Shown here piece after piece: positions 18,738 through 28,176 of a DNA stretch of 64,000 nt (position 1 is its first letter; each line of letters begins with the position of its first letter). The notes under the pieces are model-generated. The model was given only the letters and a program-made list of their open reading frames with translations, did not search any database and was not told the origin of the DNA. The stretch spans positions 372,001 through 436,000 of the forward strand of contig CAVXWX010000012.1 in the NCBI GenBank assembly GCA_963765555.1. Reading direction: 5' to 3'. Source of the stretch: JL08 sp963765555. Its GTDB lineage: Bacteria; Pseudomonadota; Alphaproteobacteria; Rhodobacterales; Rhodobacteraceae. The position numbers and the translations under genes were made by a program.

Positions 18738-19666
18738 TGGGGGCCGAATTTGTGCCGCTGTCGCTGCCGCCGCTGCTGATCGGCACGTTCGCGGCGATTG
18801 CCTGCGCCTTGCCGGGCAATTTTCTGGTGCTGCGCAAACAGGCGCTGATCGGCGACGCGATCAGCCATGTGGTGTTGCCGGGCATTGTGGTGGCCTTTCT
18901 GATCACCGGTGTCGTGTCCACATGGCCGATGATGCTGGGCGCGGGCGGGGCCGCGCTGATCGCCGTTGCCGCGATCGAGGCGGTGCGCCGTCTGGGCGGC
19001 ATCGAACCGGGGGCCGCGATGGGCGTGGTGTTCACCACCATGTTTGCGGGCGGTGTCCTGTTGTTGGAACAATCCGATACATCCACGGTGCATCTGGATG
19101 TGGAACACGCCCTGTTCGGCAATCTGGAAAGCCTGATCTGGCTGGACGCGACCGGCTGGCCCTCGCTCTTTGATCCTGTCGCGCTGGCGACGCTTCCGGT
19201 CGAACTGATCCGCATTGCGCTGGCCCTGATCGGCGTATGCGCCTTTGTCGGGCTGTTCTGGCGGCCCCTGAAACTGTCCACCTTCGACGAAGGTTTTGCC
19301 CGCTCTGTCGGGATCAACACCAACCTGATCGGCCTTGCGCTGGTGGTTGTGGCCGCAATCGCCGCGGTGGCCGCCTTTGATGCGGTGGGGTCGATCATCG
19401 TGATCGCCATGTTCATCTGCCCGCCCGCCGCCGCGCGTCTGATGACCAACCAGCTGGAACACCAGATCGCATGGAGCGTTGGGTTCGCCACGCTGGCCTC
19501 GGTTCTGGGCTATGTTCTGGCAGGATACGGCCCCTTGTGGCTGGGCGCTGACGACGCGGTCAGCGCGGCAGGCATGATCGCCACCGTTTCGGGTATCATT
19601 CTGGCCCTGACGGCCCTGTTCGGGCGTCACCGCACCCGCGCAGGGGCGCCCGCCGATCTGTCCTGA
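18734..19666 (+). CDS. sitD: Metal ABC transporter permease (SitD)
   Basis: 310 aa, about nine transmembrane segments, ABC-3 family. Family blocks: LRKQALIGDAISHVVLPGI and DAVGSIIVIAMFICPPAAARL. A second permease indicates a SitCD heterodimer, as in SitABCD of enterobacteria and sinorhizobia. Followed after three bases by a GC-rich hairpin that probably ends the operon. Confidence 0.88.
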   Translation: MMGAEFVPLSLPPLLIGTFAAIACALPGNFLVLRKQALIGDAISHVVLPGIVVAFLITGVVSTWPMMLGAGGAALIAVAAIEAVRRLGGIEPGAAMGVVFTTMFAGGVLLLEQSDTSTVHLDVEHALFGNLESLIWLDATGWPSLFDPVALATLPVELIRIALALIGVCAFVGLFWRPLKLSTFDEGFARSVGINTNLIGLALVVVAAIAAVAAFDAVGSIIVIAMFICPPAAARLMTNQLEHQIAWSVGFATLASVLGYVLAGYGPLWLGADDAVSAAGMIATVSGIILALTALFGRHRTRAGAPADLS

Positions 19667-19669
19667 CCC

Positions 19670-19692
19670 TTGGCGGGCCTTCGGCCTGCCAA
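19670..19692 (+). terminator. Hairpin terminator after sitABCD
   Basis: TTGGCGGGCC-TTC-GGCCTGCCAA: a ten-base stem with a single G-T wobble and a three-base loop, four bases after the sitD stop. The T-rich run (TTTTTTT) comes about 20 bases later rather than immediately, so it is a plausible but not classical intrinsic terminator. Confidence 0.65.
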
Positions 19693-19767
19693 TTAAGGTG
19701 TTTACCGCTTTTTTTGAAAGTCACTGGCGATTTTATGGTTTAGTACAGGGATCAAAGGACTCCTGAC

Positions 19768-21186
19768 ATGACACGTTATCCCAGAAACATGATCGGCTAT
19801 GGCGCAAACCCGCCCGATGCCAAATGGCCGGGCGGCGCGCGCATCGCCGTGCAATTTGTGCTGAACTATGAAGAAGGCGGCGAAAACTGCGTTCTGCACA
19901 AAGATGCCGGATCCGAAGCGTTCCTGTCCGAAATCGTCGGGGCTGCATCCTGGCCCGGGCAGCGCCACTGGAACATGGAAAGCATTTACGAATATGGCGC
20001 GCGCGCCGGTTTCTGGCGCCTGCACCGCCTGTTCACCAAATCGCGTATTCCCGTTACCGTCTACGGCGTCGCATCCGCCCTTGCCCGCAGCCCCGAACAG
20101 GTCGCCGCCATGCAAGAGGCCGACTGGGAAATCGCCAGCCACGGCCTGAAATGGATCGACTACAAGGATTACACCGAAAAAGACGAAGCCGCCGATATGG
20201 CCGAAGCGATCCGCCTGCATTCCGAAGTCACCGGCACAGCGCCGCGCGGCTGGTACACCGGCCGCTGTTCGGAAAATACCGTGCGTCTGGCCGCGCAAAC
20301 CGGCCAGTTCGATTATGTGTCCGATGCCTATGACGATGATCTGCCCTATTGGCTGTCTGTCGACGGGCGCGATCAGTTGATCATCCCCTATACGCTGGAT
20401 GCCAACGACATGCGCTTTGCCACGCCGCAGGGCTTTAACGCGGGCGATCAGTTTCTGTCCTACCTCAAGGACAGCTTTGACACGCTCTATGCCGAAGGCG
20501 CGGACGGATCGGCCAAGATGATGTCGATCGGGCTGCACTGCCGCCTGATCGGGCGGCCGGGCCGCGTACAGGCGCTGGCGCGGTTCATCGACTATATTCA
20601 GGGGTTCGAAGGCGTCTGGTGCCCGCGCCGCATCGACATTGCGCGCCACTGGCAAACCCATCATGCCCCCGCCGCGTCCGACCGCCCCAAACCGGGCGCG
20701 ATGGACAAACAGACATTTGTGAAAACCTTCGGCAGCGTGTTCGAACATTCCCCATGGATCGCCGACCGCGCCTATGCTCTGGAACGTGGCCCTGCCCATG
20801 ATACAGCGGCGGGCCTGCATTCGGCCCTTGCCCGCATGTTCCGCTGCGCCACGCGGGATGAACGGCTTGCCGTGCTGACAGCGCACCCCGATCTGGCGGG
20901 CAAACTGGCCGCTGCCAAGCGTCTGACGGATGAAAGCACCGCAGAACAGGCGGGCGCGGGCCTTGATGCGCTGACGGCAGAGGAACACGCAGCCTTTTCG
21001 ACGCTCAATCAGGCGTATGTCGAAAAGCACGGCTTTCCCTTTATCATCGCGGTGCGTGATCACACCAAGGCCGGTATCCTGAACGCGTTTCGCGCGCGGT
21101 TGGACAACGACACCGACACCGAATTTGAAACGGCCTGCGCGCAGGTCGAACGCATCGCGTTCCTGCGCCTCAAGGACATGGTATGA
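19768..21186 (+). CDS. puuE: Allantoinase PuuE fused to OHCU decarboxylase (UraD)
   Basis: 472 aa. Residues 1-300 are a polysaccharide-deacetylase-like allantoinase (MTRYPRNMIGYGANPPDAKW, IASHGLKWIDYKDYTEKDE, SIGLHCRLIGRPGR). Residues 310-472 are a 2-oxo-4-hydroxy-4-carboxy-5-ureidoimidazoline decarboxylase (AHPDLAGKLAAAKRLT, LNQAYVEKHGFPFIIAVRDH). UraD makes S-allantoin from OHCU and PuuE opens it to allantoate, so the two act in succession. Start preceded by AAGGACTCCTGAC. Overlaps the ureidoglycine aminohydrolase gene by four bases. Confidence 0.94.
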   Translation: MTRYPRNMIGYGANPPDAKWPGGARIAVQFVLNYEEGGENCVLHKDAGSEAFLSEIVGAASWPGQRHWNMESIYEYGARAGFWRLHRLFTKSRIPVTVYGVASALARSPEQVAAMQEADWEIASHGLKWIDYKDYTEKDEAADMAEAIRLHSEVTGTAPRGWYTGRCSENTVRLAAQTGQFDYVSDAYDDDLPYWLSVDGRDQLIIPYTLDANDMRFATPQGFNAGDQFLSYLKDSFDTLYAEGADGSAKMMSIGLHCRLIGRPGRVQALARFIDYIQGFEGVWCPRRIDIARHWQTHHAPAASDRPKPGAMDKQTFVKTFGSVFEHSPWIADRAYALERGPAHDTAAGLHSALARMFRCATRDERLAVLTAHPDLAGKLAAAKRLTDESTAEQAGAGLDALTAEEHAAFSTLNQAYVEKHGFPFIIAVRDHTKAGILNAFRARLDNDTDTEFETACAQVERIAFLRLKDMV

Positions 21187-21992
21187 CCTATGCATTCCCC
21201 CCCGGCGGTTTGCCGGACCAATCCGTTCACCCCGATGGGACGGCTGTGTTTACCGATGCCTATGCGGTGATCCCTGCTGTTACCATGCGCGATATCGTGA
21301 CCAGCAAATTGCCCGGCTGGCAGGACACCCGCGCCTGGATCATCGCCCGCCCGCTTAGCGGATTTGCCGAAACATTTGCCCAATACGCGGTTGAACTGGC
21401 CCCCGGCGGCGGCAGCGACACCCCCGAACCCGATCCGGATGCCCAAGGCGTTGTGTTCGTGACGCACGGCACCCTGCGCCTTGTGCTGAACGGTCAGGAA
21501 CACCTTTTGGTCGCGGGCGGCTATGCCTATATCCCGCCCGGCACCGATTGGTCGATCAGGAACACCGGTGACGGGGTGGCGGGATTCCACTGGGTCCGCA
21601 AACAGTATGAACCGGCACCGGGGCTGGATATGCCCGATGCCTTTGTCACATCCGATCAGGATGTGGCCCCCGTTGAAATGCCCGATTGCGATGGCGTCTG
21701 GGCCACCACCCGCTTTGCCGATCCCGATGATCTGCGCCACGACATGCATGTGAACATCGTCACCTTCCAGCCGGGCGGGCGCATTCCCTTTGCCGAAACC
21801 CATGTGATGGAACACGGGCTTTATGTGCTGGAAGGCACGGCGCAATATCTGCTGAACACAGACTGGGTCAATGTCGGACCGGGCGATTTTATGTGGCTGC
21901 GCGCGTTCTGCCCACAGGCCTGCATTGCCACCGGATCAACCCCGTTTCGCTATCTTTTGTACAAAGACGTCAACCGGCATCCCCTGCTTTAA
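21183..21992 (+). CDS. Bicupin (S)-ureidoglycine aminohydrolase
   Basis: 269 aa, two cupin domains. Converts ureidoglycine (from allantoate) to ureidoglycolate plus ammonia with Mn(II). The C-terminal cupin carries the metal/substrate block FAETHVMEHGLYVLEGTAQYLLN; the N-terminal cupin has GTLRLVLNGQEHLLVAGGYAYIPPG. YlbA/AllE-type protein. Immediately after PuuE-UraD it supplies the step after allantoate hydrolysis; the amidohydrolase at 36.5 kb could be the missing allantoate step but is unlinked. Confidence 0.88.
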   Translation: MTYAFPPGGLPDQSVHPDGTAVFTDAYAVIPAVTMRDIVTSKLPGWQDTRAWIIARPLSGFAETFAQYAVELAPGGGSDTPEPDPDAQGVVFVTHGTLRLVLNGQEHLLVAGGYAYIPPGTDWSIRNTGDGVAGFHWVRKQYEPAPGLDMPDAFVTSDQDVAPVEMPDCDGVWATTRFADPDDLRHDMHVNIVTFQPGGRIPFAETHVMEHGLYVLEGTAQYLLNTDWVNVGPGDFMWLRAFCPQACIATGSTPFRYLLYKDVNRHPLL

Positions 21993-22073
21993 CCGGCACA
22001 CCTGCGACAAGCTGACTGTCGCGTTTATTCCAAAAAGGGAATATAAAGCCTCCAACTCAATTGGAGGTTTGAT

Positions 22074-22286
22074 ATGTCTGCCAATGTAGGAAAAATTGAT
22101 CGCGTTTTGCGCACCCTTCTGGGCCTTGCTCTGGTCGTCTGGGCCTTTGTCGGGCAGGCCCCGATGTGGGACAATGCGATATTGATGTGGGGTGCGGTTA
22201 TTGTCGGGGGGGTATTGATTGCCACGGCAAGCATGAAATTCTGCCCGATGTACCGGATTCTGGGCGTCAATACCTGCCAAAGATAA
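22074..22286 (+). CDS. DUF2892 (YgaP transmembrane-type) small membrane protein
   Basis: 70 aa. N-terminal NVGKIDRVLRTLLGLALVVW and C-terminal SMKFCPMYRILGVNTC are the signature ends of the DUF2892 domain found as the membrane anchor of YgaP rhodanese; two transmembrane helices. It stands alone with no rhodanese domain. The two conserved Cys face the same side. RBS TTGGAGG directly before the start. Function unknown. Confidence 0.85.
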   Translation: MSANVGKIDRVLRTLLGLALVVWAFVGQAPMWDNAILMWGAVIVGGVLIATASMKFCPMYRILGVNTCQR

Positions 22287-22369
22287 CGCGCGCGCCCTTG
22301 GGTCGATAGGCCGCGCCATCGCATCATTCCGGTGGCAGAATCGGCACGGCCTATGCTAGGTATTGCGGT

Positions 22370-24195
22370 ATGGCCCATCCAAACCGCAATATCGGCGAAA
22401 ATCGCCCCGTCATCCGGCAACTTGATGATGCCGCAATCAACCGCATTGCCGCGGGCGAGGTGGTGGAACGCCCCGCCTCGGCGGTCAAGGAACTGGTTGA
22501 AAACGCGCTGGATGCCGGTGCGGTGCGTATCGACATTGCCATTGCCGACGGCGGCAAGACCCTGATCCGCGTCACCGATGATGGCTGCGGCATCGCACCT
22601 GATGATCTGCCGCTGGCCCTGTCGCGCCATGCCACATCCAAAATCGACGGCACCGACCTTCTGAACATCAACACCTTCGGCTTTCGCGGCGAGGCTTTGC
22701 CATCGCTGGGCGCGGTCGGGCGGTTGACCATCACCTCGCGCACAGCGGGGCAGGATGCCGCCGCAATCACCGTGCAGGGCGGGCGTTTGGGCGCGACGAA
22801 ACCGGCAGCGCTGAGCGCGGGTACCGTCGTTGAACTGCGCGATCTGTTCTTTGCCACACCGGCACGGCTGAAATTCATGCGCACCGACCGCGCCGAGGCT
22901 CAGGCGATCACCGATGTGGTCAAACGTCTGGCGATGGCCGAACCCTTTGTCAGCTTTACGTTGCAGGATGTGTCGGGCGGCGGGGCAGGGCGCACAGTGT
23001 TTCGTGCCGATGCCCAGTCCGGTGATCTGTTCGATGCGCTGCACGGGCGGTTGTCTGCTGTGATCGGGCGCGAATTTTCCGACAATGCGTTGCAGATCGA
23101 CGCGCAGCGCGACGGGTTGCACCTGACCGGCTATGCCGCGCTGCCCACCTATTCGCGCGGGTCTGCTGTGGCGCAATACCTGTTCGTCAATGGCCGCCCC
23201 GTGCGCGACAAACTGTTGGTCGGCGCGCTGCGTGGTGCCTATTTCGATTTCCTCAGCCGCGATCGCCACCCTGCGGCGGCCCTGTTTCTGGACTGTGATC
23301 CCCATCTGGTTGACGTGAACGTGCATCCCGCCAAATCCGAAGTCCGGTTCCGCGATCCCGGTCTGGCGCGCGGGTTGATCGTGTCGGCCCTGCGCCATGC
23401 TTTGGCCGGCGCGGGGCACCGCGCCTCATCAACCGTAGCACAGGCCACATTGGGCGCGATGACGCCCGGAACCCACCGGCGCGCGTGTCTACCAGATGGA
23501 TCGCCCCTCTGCGGGCATCATGCAACCGGCGTTTCACGAGGCCGCACCGGTTTACGGGCGTGTCGATGTTGTCGAGGAAGAACACCGGACCCGAGGCGGA
23601 AACGCCACCCATGGATTATCCGCTGGGCGCGGCCCGCGGGCAGGTGCATGAAAACTATATCATCGCCCAAACCGCCAACGGCATGGTGATCGTAGATCAG
23701 CACGCCGCGCATGAACGTCTGGTCTATGAACGGCTGAAACGCCAGATGGCCGACACTGGTGTGGCGGCGCAGGCGCTTCTTATCCCTGAAATCGTCGCGC
23801 TGTCGTCGGGTGATTGCGCGCGTTTGCTGGAACATGCGGACACCTTGCAGAAATTTGGTTTAACCATTGAACCATTTGGCGGTGACGCCATTGCCGTGCG
23901 CGAAACCCCCGCCATTCTGGGCGAGATCAACGCCCGCGCGATGATCCTCGATATCCTTGATGAACTGTCCGATCAGGGCGACAGCCTGATGGTGCAGGCC
24001 CGGATCGAAGCCATCCTGAGCCGCATCGCCTGTCACGGATCTATCCGGTCGGGGCGGCGGATGCGGGCCGAAGAAATGAACGCCCTGCTGCGCGAGATGG
24101 AGGCCACCCCCCATTCCGGCCAGTGCAACCACGGCCGCCCCACCTATGTGGAGCTGAAACTGGCCGATATCGAACGTCTGTTTGGTCGCACATGA
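22370..24195 (+). CDS. mutL: DNA mismatch repair protein MutL (two frameshifts)
   Basis: Restored length 607 aa. The GHKL ATPase domain is intact in the first frame: VKELVENALDAGA, VTDDGCGIAPDD, FGFRGEALPSLGAVG. Frame is lost near 23472 (linker, one base too many in ACCCACCGG) and again near 23587; a short middle frame reads GARVYQMDRPSAGIMQPAFH; the third frame gives the C-terminal dimerisation domain from YPLGAARGQVHENYIIAQ. Both shifts are +1. DQHAAHERLVYE fits the DQHAx2Ex4E endonuclease motif, so this MutL is the nicking type expected in MutH-less bacteria. rmuC starts inside its stop codon. Confidence 0.94.
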
Positions 24196-25430
24196 TCGAA
24201 ATCGCCGGGCAAACATATGCATTCAGCGACCCCGTTGTCATCGCCGCCCTGTGCGCGGCGGGGCTGGTCCTGTTCATTCTGATCCTTCTGGTCATGGCCG
24301 TACGCGCAGCAAGGGATTCCGCCAGACTGGCGGCCCCGCTTTCGCAGCAAATGGGGGTTCTGGGCCAGCATGTGCAGCAACTCGGTATGGGGCAGGAACA
24401 GTTGCGCGGCGGCTTGCAAACCGTATCGGACACGCAGGCCAACGCTCAGTCACAGGTGATCCAGACGATGGAACTGCGCCTGTCCGCCGTGCAACAGCAG
24501 ATGAACGACCGGCTGGCCGACAATGCCGCCAAATCTGCGCGCGCGCTGAACGACATGCAGGAACGGATGCGCGAAACGCTGCATGGCAATTCCAAGCAGA
24601 CAACCACATCGCTGACCCAGTTGCAGGAACGGCTGGCGACCATCGACAAGGCACAGGAAAACATCACCAAACTCAGCGGCGATGTGCTGTCGCTTCAGGA
24701 TATCCTAAGCAACAAACAGACGCGCGGCGCGTTTGGCGAAATCCAGTTGAATGACATTGTGTCCAAGGCGTTACCCAAAGACAGCTATGCCTTGCAGGCC
24801 ACCCTGTCCAACGGCAAACGCGCCGATTGCCTGATCCACCTGCCCAATCCGCCCGGCCCCATCGTGATCGACAGCAAATTCCCGTTGGAAGCCTACGAAG
24901 CCTTGCGCAAGGCCAACACAGATTGGGAAGCGAACGAAGCCGCCAAGGCGATGCGCGTCGCCGTCAAGGCGCATATCAAGGCGATTTCCGAAAGATATAT
25001 CCTCGAAGGTGAAACCGCCGATGGCGCGCTGATGTTCCTGCCGTCCGAGGCGGTCTATGCCGAATTGCACGCCAATTTCCCCGAACTGGTCCGCGAAGGT
25101 TTCGCCGCGCGGGTCTGGATCGTGTCGCCCACCACCTGCATGGCGACGCTGAACACGATGCGCGCGATCCTGAAAGACGCACGGATGCGCGAACAGGCCG
25201 GCGCGATCCGCACCACGCTGAAACACCTGCACCGCGATGTGGAACTGGTGGTGGAACGTGTGGGCAAACTGGATACCCATTTCAATCAGGCCCGCGCCGA
25301 TCTGGACAGCATCAACACCGCCGCCGAACGCGCCGGAAAACGCGCCGCGCGTCTGGACAATTTCGATTTCGAAGAACTGGCGCCAGATGATGTGGCCAAC
25401 GTCGTGCCCCTGTCCAAACCGGAAAAATAA
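24192..25430 (+). CDS. rmuC: DNA recombination protein RmuC homolog
   Basis: 412 aa. One N-terminal transmembrane helix (VVIAALCAAGLVLFILILLVMAV), a long coiled coil (about residues 35-170), then the RmuC nuclease-like domain with FGEIQLNDIVSKALP, IVIDSKFPLEAYEAL and RVWIVSPTTCMATLNTMRA. RmuC limits inversions at short repeats in E. coli; its exact activity is unsettled. Start ATG at 24192 overlaps the mutL stop, so coupling to mutL is likely. Confidence 0.92.
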   Translation: MIEIAGQTYAFSDPVVIAALCAAGLVLFILILLVMAVRAARDSARLAAPLSQQMGVLGQHVQQLGMGQEQLRGGLQTVSDTQANAQSQVIQTMELRLSAVQQQMNDRLADNAAKSARALNDMQERMRETLHGNSKQTTTSLTQLQERLATIDKAQENITKLSGDVLSLQDILSNKQTRGAFGEIQLNDIVSKALPKDSYALQATLSNGKRADCLIHLPNPPGPIVIDSKFPLEAYEALRKANTDWEANEAAKAMRVAVKAHIKAISERYILEGETADGALMFLPSEAVYAELHANFPELVREGFAARVWIVSPTTCMATLNTMRAILKDARMREQAGAIRTTLKHLHRDVELVVERVGKLDTHFNQARADLDSINTAAERAGKRAARLDNFDFEELAPDDVANVVPLSKPEK

Positions 25431-26324
25431 TCACCGCGCGGCACCGCGTCTTGTGTGCCGCACCAGATGCACCAACACGGCGGCAAACACGATTGCCCCG
25501 CCCAGCAGTGTTTCGCGCCGGATCACTTCGCCGAACACCAGCCAGACCCAAACCGGGGCCAGCGGCGCGTCCAGCGCGGTGATCAGCGCGGTTTCCACGG
25601 GCGGCAACAACCGCGACCCCAGCGCAAACAGCGCCAGACCCAGCGCGGAATTGACCAGACCGAACAGCGCCAGCAGGCCAAGCTGATCCGGTTCAACGAT
25701 CAAACCATCTGCCACAGGCAGCGCAATGATCCCGCTGAGCAGCGCGGACAGGCAGGCGGCCTGCAGCGTCAGCAAATCCGGAAAGCGGCGCGAGATTACC
25801 ATCATCACGGCCAGTGCCATCGTCATCCCGAAGGCAAGCAGATCCCCAGACAGCGTCCCGTCTGTACCCAGCCCGACCATGATCGTCACACCCAGCAGGG
25901 CAAACAGGCTGGCCACCACTGCACTGCGCGCCGGACGTTCGCGCAAAATCACCCAGCCCAGCCCCGCCGCCACCAGCGGCACGGTTGCATAGATGATCGA
26001 CACATGCGCAACCGTCGTCAGCCGCAGGGCCGTGATAAAACAGATCATGCCCAGACCGGACACCACCGCATAGGCCCACCCGACACGGCCCAACCGGGCA
26101 AAGGCGGCGATCCCGTTGCGCCCCTGCAGGGCACAGATCACGGCAAAGATGCCCACCGCCCCGAACACGCCGCGCCACACCAGCATGGTGCCGGTGTCGA
26201 CGCTGATCCAGCGGGTAAACAGGCCCGCAACGCTCCACGCCAGCGTGGCGGCGGTGATCAGGACAAGGCCCAGCCCGTAGCTGTGTCTCACCCGGTTTTC
26301 CAGTCGCCGGATGTGTTCCACCAC
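25431..26324 (-). CDS. EamA/DMT family transporter
   Basis: 297 aa, ten predicted transmembrane helices in two EamA repeats (TAATLAWSVAGLFTRWISVD at the start of repeat one, LIVEPDQLGLLALFGLVNSALG in repeat two). Probable metabolite exporter; substrate cannot be told. It overlaps the 3' end of the upstream gene (26288-26734) by 37 bases, implying cotranscription. Abuts rmuC convergently with no spacer. Confidence 0.88.
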   Translation of the reverse strand: MVEHIRRLENRVRHSYGLGLVLITAATLAWSVAGLFTRWISVDTGTMLVWRGVFGAVGIFAVICALQGRNGIAAFARLGRVGWAYAVVSGLGMICFITALRLTTVAHVSIIYATVPLVAAGLGWVILRERPARSAVVASLFALLGVTIMVGLGTDGTLSGDLLAFGMTMALAVMMVISRRFPDLLTLQAACLSALLSGIIALPVADGLIVEPDQLGLLALFGLVNSALGLALFALGSRLLPPVETALITALDAPLAPVWVWLVFGEVIRRETLLGGAIVFAAVLVHLVRHTRRGAAR

Positions 26325-26734
26325 CGGTGCGGATTGTCGCTGTCGTCCAGCCCGTTGCAGTTGCTGCGCAACACGTCCTGCACGATGATGACCGGCTCGT
26401 AATAGCTGTGGACCGCATAGATCGCTTCGATCACGCGGGTCAGGGCATCGGTGTCACGGGGCAGGAAAAGACGCATTTCATCAACGTCGGGCCGCTGCCG
26501 CACGTCTTGTTCCGCACCGGTCGGGGTGCCGGCGCGCGGGCGGTAATATTCCGTACCTGCGGGCGCGCGATATCCGTTGTTATCCGTCTTGCCATGCACC
26601 AGTGCTTCGCTTTTGCGGATTTCGTCAAAGATCCGGTCAATATCTTCGGCGGGGGCCTGATAGGTGATCAGCCACATCGGCTGCATGGTGATCGGGCGGG
26701 TTTCAAACCCTGTTTGCAATATGTCGGTGGTCAT
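26288..26734 (-). CDS. Conserved hypothetical protein, possibly PII/CutA-like fold
   Basis: 148 aa, soluble, no signal peptide. The pattern MWLITYQAPAEDIDRIFDEI ... TRVIEAIYAVHSYYEPVIIV resembles the beta-alpha-beta layout of CutA/NIF3-insert/PII-like proteins (YEPVIIV late in the domain), with a conserved-looking loop NGYRAPAGTEYYRPRAG between. No catalytic residues are recognisable. Precedes the EamA transporter and overlaps it by 37 bases; divergent from the WYL regulator across 111 bp, which makes it a candidate target of that regulator. Confidence 0.6.
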   Translation of the reverse strand: MTTDILQTGFETRPITMQPMWLITYQAPAEDIDRIFDEIRKSEALVHGKTDNNGYRAPAGTEYYRPRAGTPTGAEQDVRQRPDVDEMRLFLPRDTDALTRVIEAIYAVHSYYEPVIIVQDVLRSNCNGLDDSDNPHRWWNTSGDWKTG

Positions 26735-26845
26735 GGGCGCACTCCGTATCGGGGGTTGTGCGCTGGTCTTATCGCAGCACTGCTGACATATGCCTGTCAG
26801 CAGTGATCTGGTATGGAAGGATCAATCAGGAAAAGGGCAGGTGCC

Positions 26846-27508
26846 ATGCGATCCATCCGGATGTTCGACATCATTCAGCTTTTGCGCAAGGCGACGCAGC
26901 CGTTGACCGCGCAACAGATGGCCGACGCGCTCGAGGTGACAAAGCGCACGATTTACCGCGATATTGCTGCCCTGCAATCCACCCGCGTTCCGATCGAAGG
27001 CGCGGCGGGCATCGGCTATATCCTGCGCCCCGGATTTGATCTGCCACCGATCAATTTCGATGTGGAAGAGGCCGAGGCGATCACCGTCGGGCTGAGCATG
27101 ATCGCGCGCACCGGCGACAAGGGGTTGGAACGCGCCGCCGCCCGCGCTGCACGCAAATTGTCGGACGCCACCGAACTGAGCGAGACGCTCTATTCCTCAA
27201 GCTGGGGGGCCAAGGCACCGGCGGGTGTTGACCTGTCCGCCATCCGCGATGCCATACGGCAGGAAGCCAAGATCGAATTGTCTTATTGTGATGTGAACGG
27301 GGCCGCGAGCGCACGCATCATTCTGCCCGTGGCCCTGATTTATTATTCCGAAGCTGTCGTTGTCGCTGCATGGTGCGAAATGCGCCGCGATTTCCGCCAT
27401 TTCAGACCCGACAGGATGATCGCATGCACGATTTTGCCCGACCGGTTCACCGGACAGGGCCAAGCGCTGCGCCGCGAATGGGCGGCACAGCACACGGCCG
27501 ATTTGTAA
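26846..27508 (+). CDS. YafY-type HTH/WYL transcriptional regulator
   Basis: 220 aa. N-terminal DeoR/HTH_11 winged helix (MFDIIQLLRKATQPLTAQQM, VTKRTIYRDIAALQSTRVPI) and a C-terminal WYL-type sensor domain (ALIYYSEAVVVAAWCEMRRDFRHFRPDRM; the WYL triad reads VVVAAW...CEMR). Start MRSIRMFDI at 26846 with AAAAGGGCAGG upstream. It is divergent from the hypothetical-EamA pair, a usual target geometry. Ligand unknown. Confidence 0.87.
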   Translation: MRSIRMFDIIQLLRKATQPLTAQQMADALEVTKRTIYRDIAALQSTRVPIEGAAGIGYILRPGFDLPPINFDVEEAEAITVGLSMIARTGDKGLERAAARAARKLSDATELSETLYSSSWGAKAPAGVDLSAIRDAIRQEAKIELSYCDVNGAASARIILPVALIYYSEAVVVAAWCEMRRDFRHFRPDRMIACTILPDRFTGQGQALRREWAAQHTADL

Positions 27509-27521
27509 ACGGTAAAAAGCT

Positions 27522-28175
27522 TCAGATGCGCAGGAAAGGTTGCGCAATCCGCGGGATCAGGCCCTTGAATGTCAGCGGTGCATCCGTGACAGCCAGACAG
27601 ATGCACGGTTCGCCTTGGGCCGCGACAGGCGTGTGGTGCAGGTGTTCGTCTGCTGTTTCCACGTCGCCGCGCGCGAAATAATCATCGTCATCCTGAAACG
27701 CGCCTTGCAACACCAGCGTCAGTTCCATGCCCTTGTGCCCGTGATCGGGCATCGCGCAGCCGGCGGGAATATACAGCAACCGCGCCGTGGCATCCGTTGT
27801 CGTTGGCAAAATCGCCTGTTTCACACCCATCCCGACGGGGCGCCATTTGATCGCGTCCAGATCACCGCCAACATAATCCTGCACCGGTCCGGGCAAAACG
27901 CCCGGCGTGCGGGTGTGTTTGATCTGCTCGGGCGCGCCCTGCGCGATCAGAGCCAGCGTTGCATCAAGGCTTCCGGCGCTCAGTTCCACGCTGTCGTCGG
28001 TTTCCAGCAGCGCACCGCCCACAGCGTCATAACTTTCCGCAGCCGCGCGACAGGTATCGCACAGCGAAACATGCGCCGCGACGATCAGGTTGAACGCCTC
28101 GGGCAGGGTACCGGCGGCATAGGCCATCAGCACATCTTCGTTCAGGTGGTGTTTGATATCTTGTGTCATGGTCAT
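27522..28175 (-). CDS. chrR: ChrR-type zinc anti-sigma factor
   Basis: 217 aa. N-terminal ZAS domain: HHLNEDVLMAYAAGTLPEA and HVSLCDTC supply the His...HxxxCxxC zinc site that holds the sigma factor. C-terminal cupin (LLYIPAGCAMPDHGHKGMELTLVLQG) matches ChrR, whose cupin domain senses singlet oxygen/organic peroxides and releases RpoE. One base after the rpoE stop, so cotranscribed. The family knowledge comes from Rhodobacter sphaeroides. Confidence 0.93.
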   Translation of the reverse strand: MTMTQDIKHHLNEDVLMAYAAGTLPEAFNLIVAAHVSLCDTCRAAAESYDAVGGALLETDDSVELSAGSLDATLALIAQGAPEQIKHTRTPGVLPGPVQDYVGGDLDAIKWRPVGMGVKQAILPTTTDATARLLYIPAGCAMPDHGHKGMELTLVLQGAFQDDDDYFARGDVETADEHLHHTPVAAQGEPCICLAVTDAPLTFKGLIPRIAQPFLRI

Positions 28176-28176
28176 T

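Noticed and set aside
19702..21195. 497-residue minus-strand ORF
   Set aside because: Exact shadow of the PuuE-UraD gene, which carries recognisable catalytic motifs.
22025..23419. 464-residue minus-strand ORF
   Set aside because: Antisense to the MutL ATPase domain; no domain of its own.
22370..24195. MutL as a decayed mutator allele
   Set aside because: Both shifts are single-base gains in the variable linker or its edge, and both domains are otherwise perfect; error is simpler.
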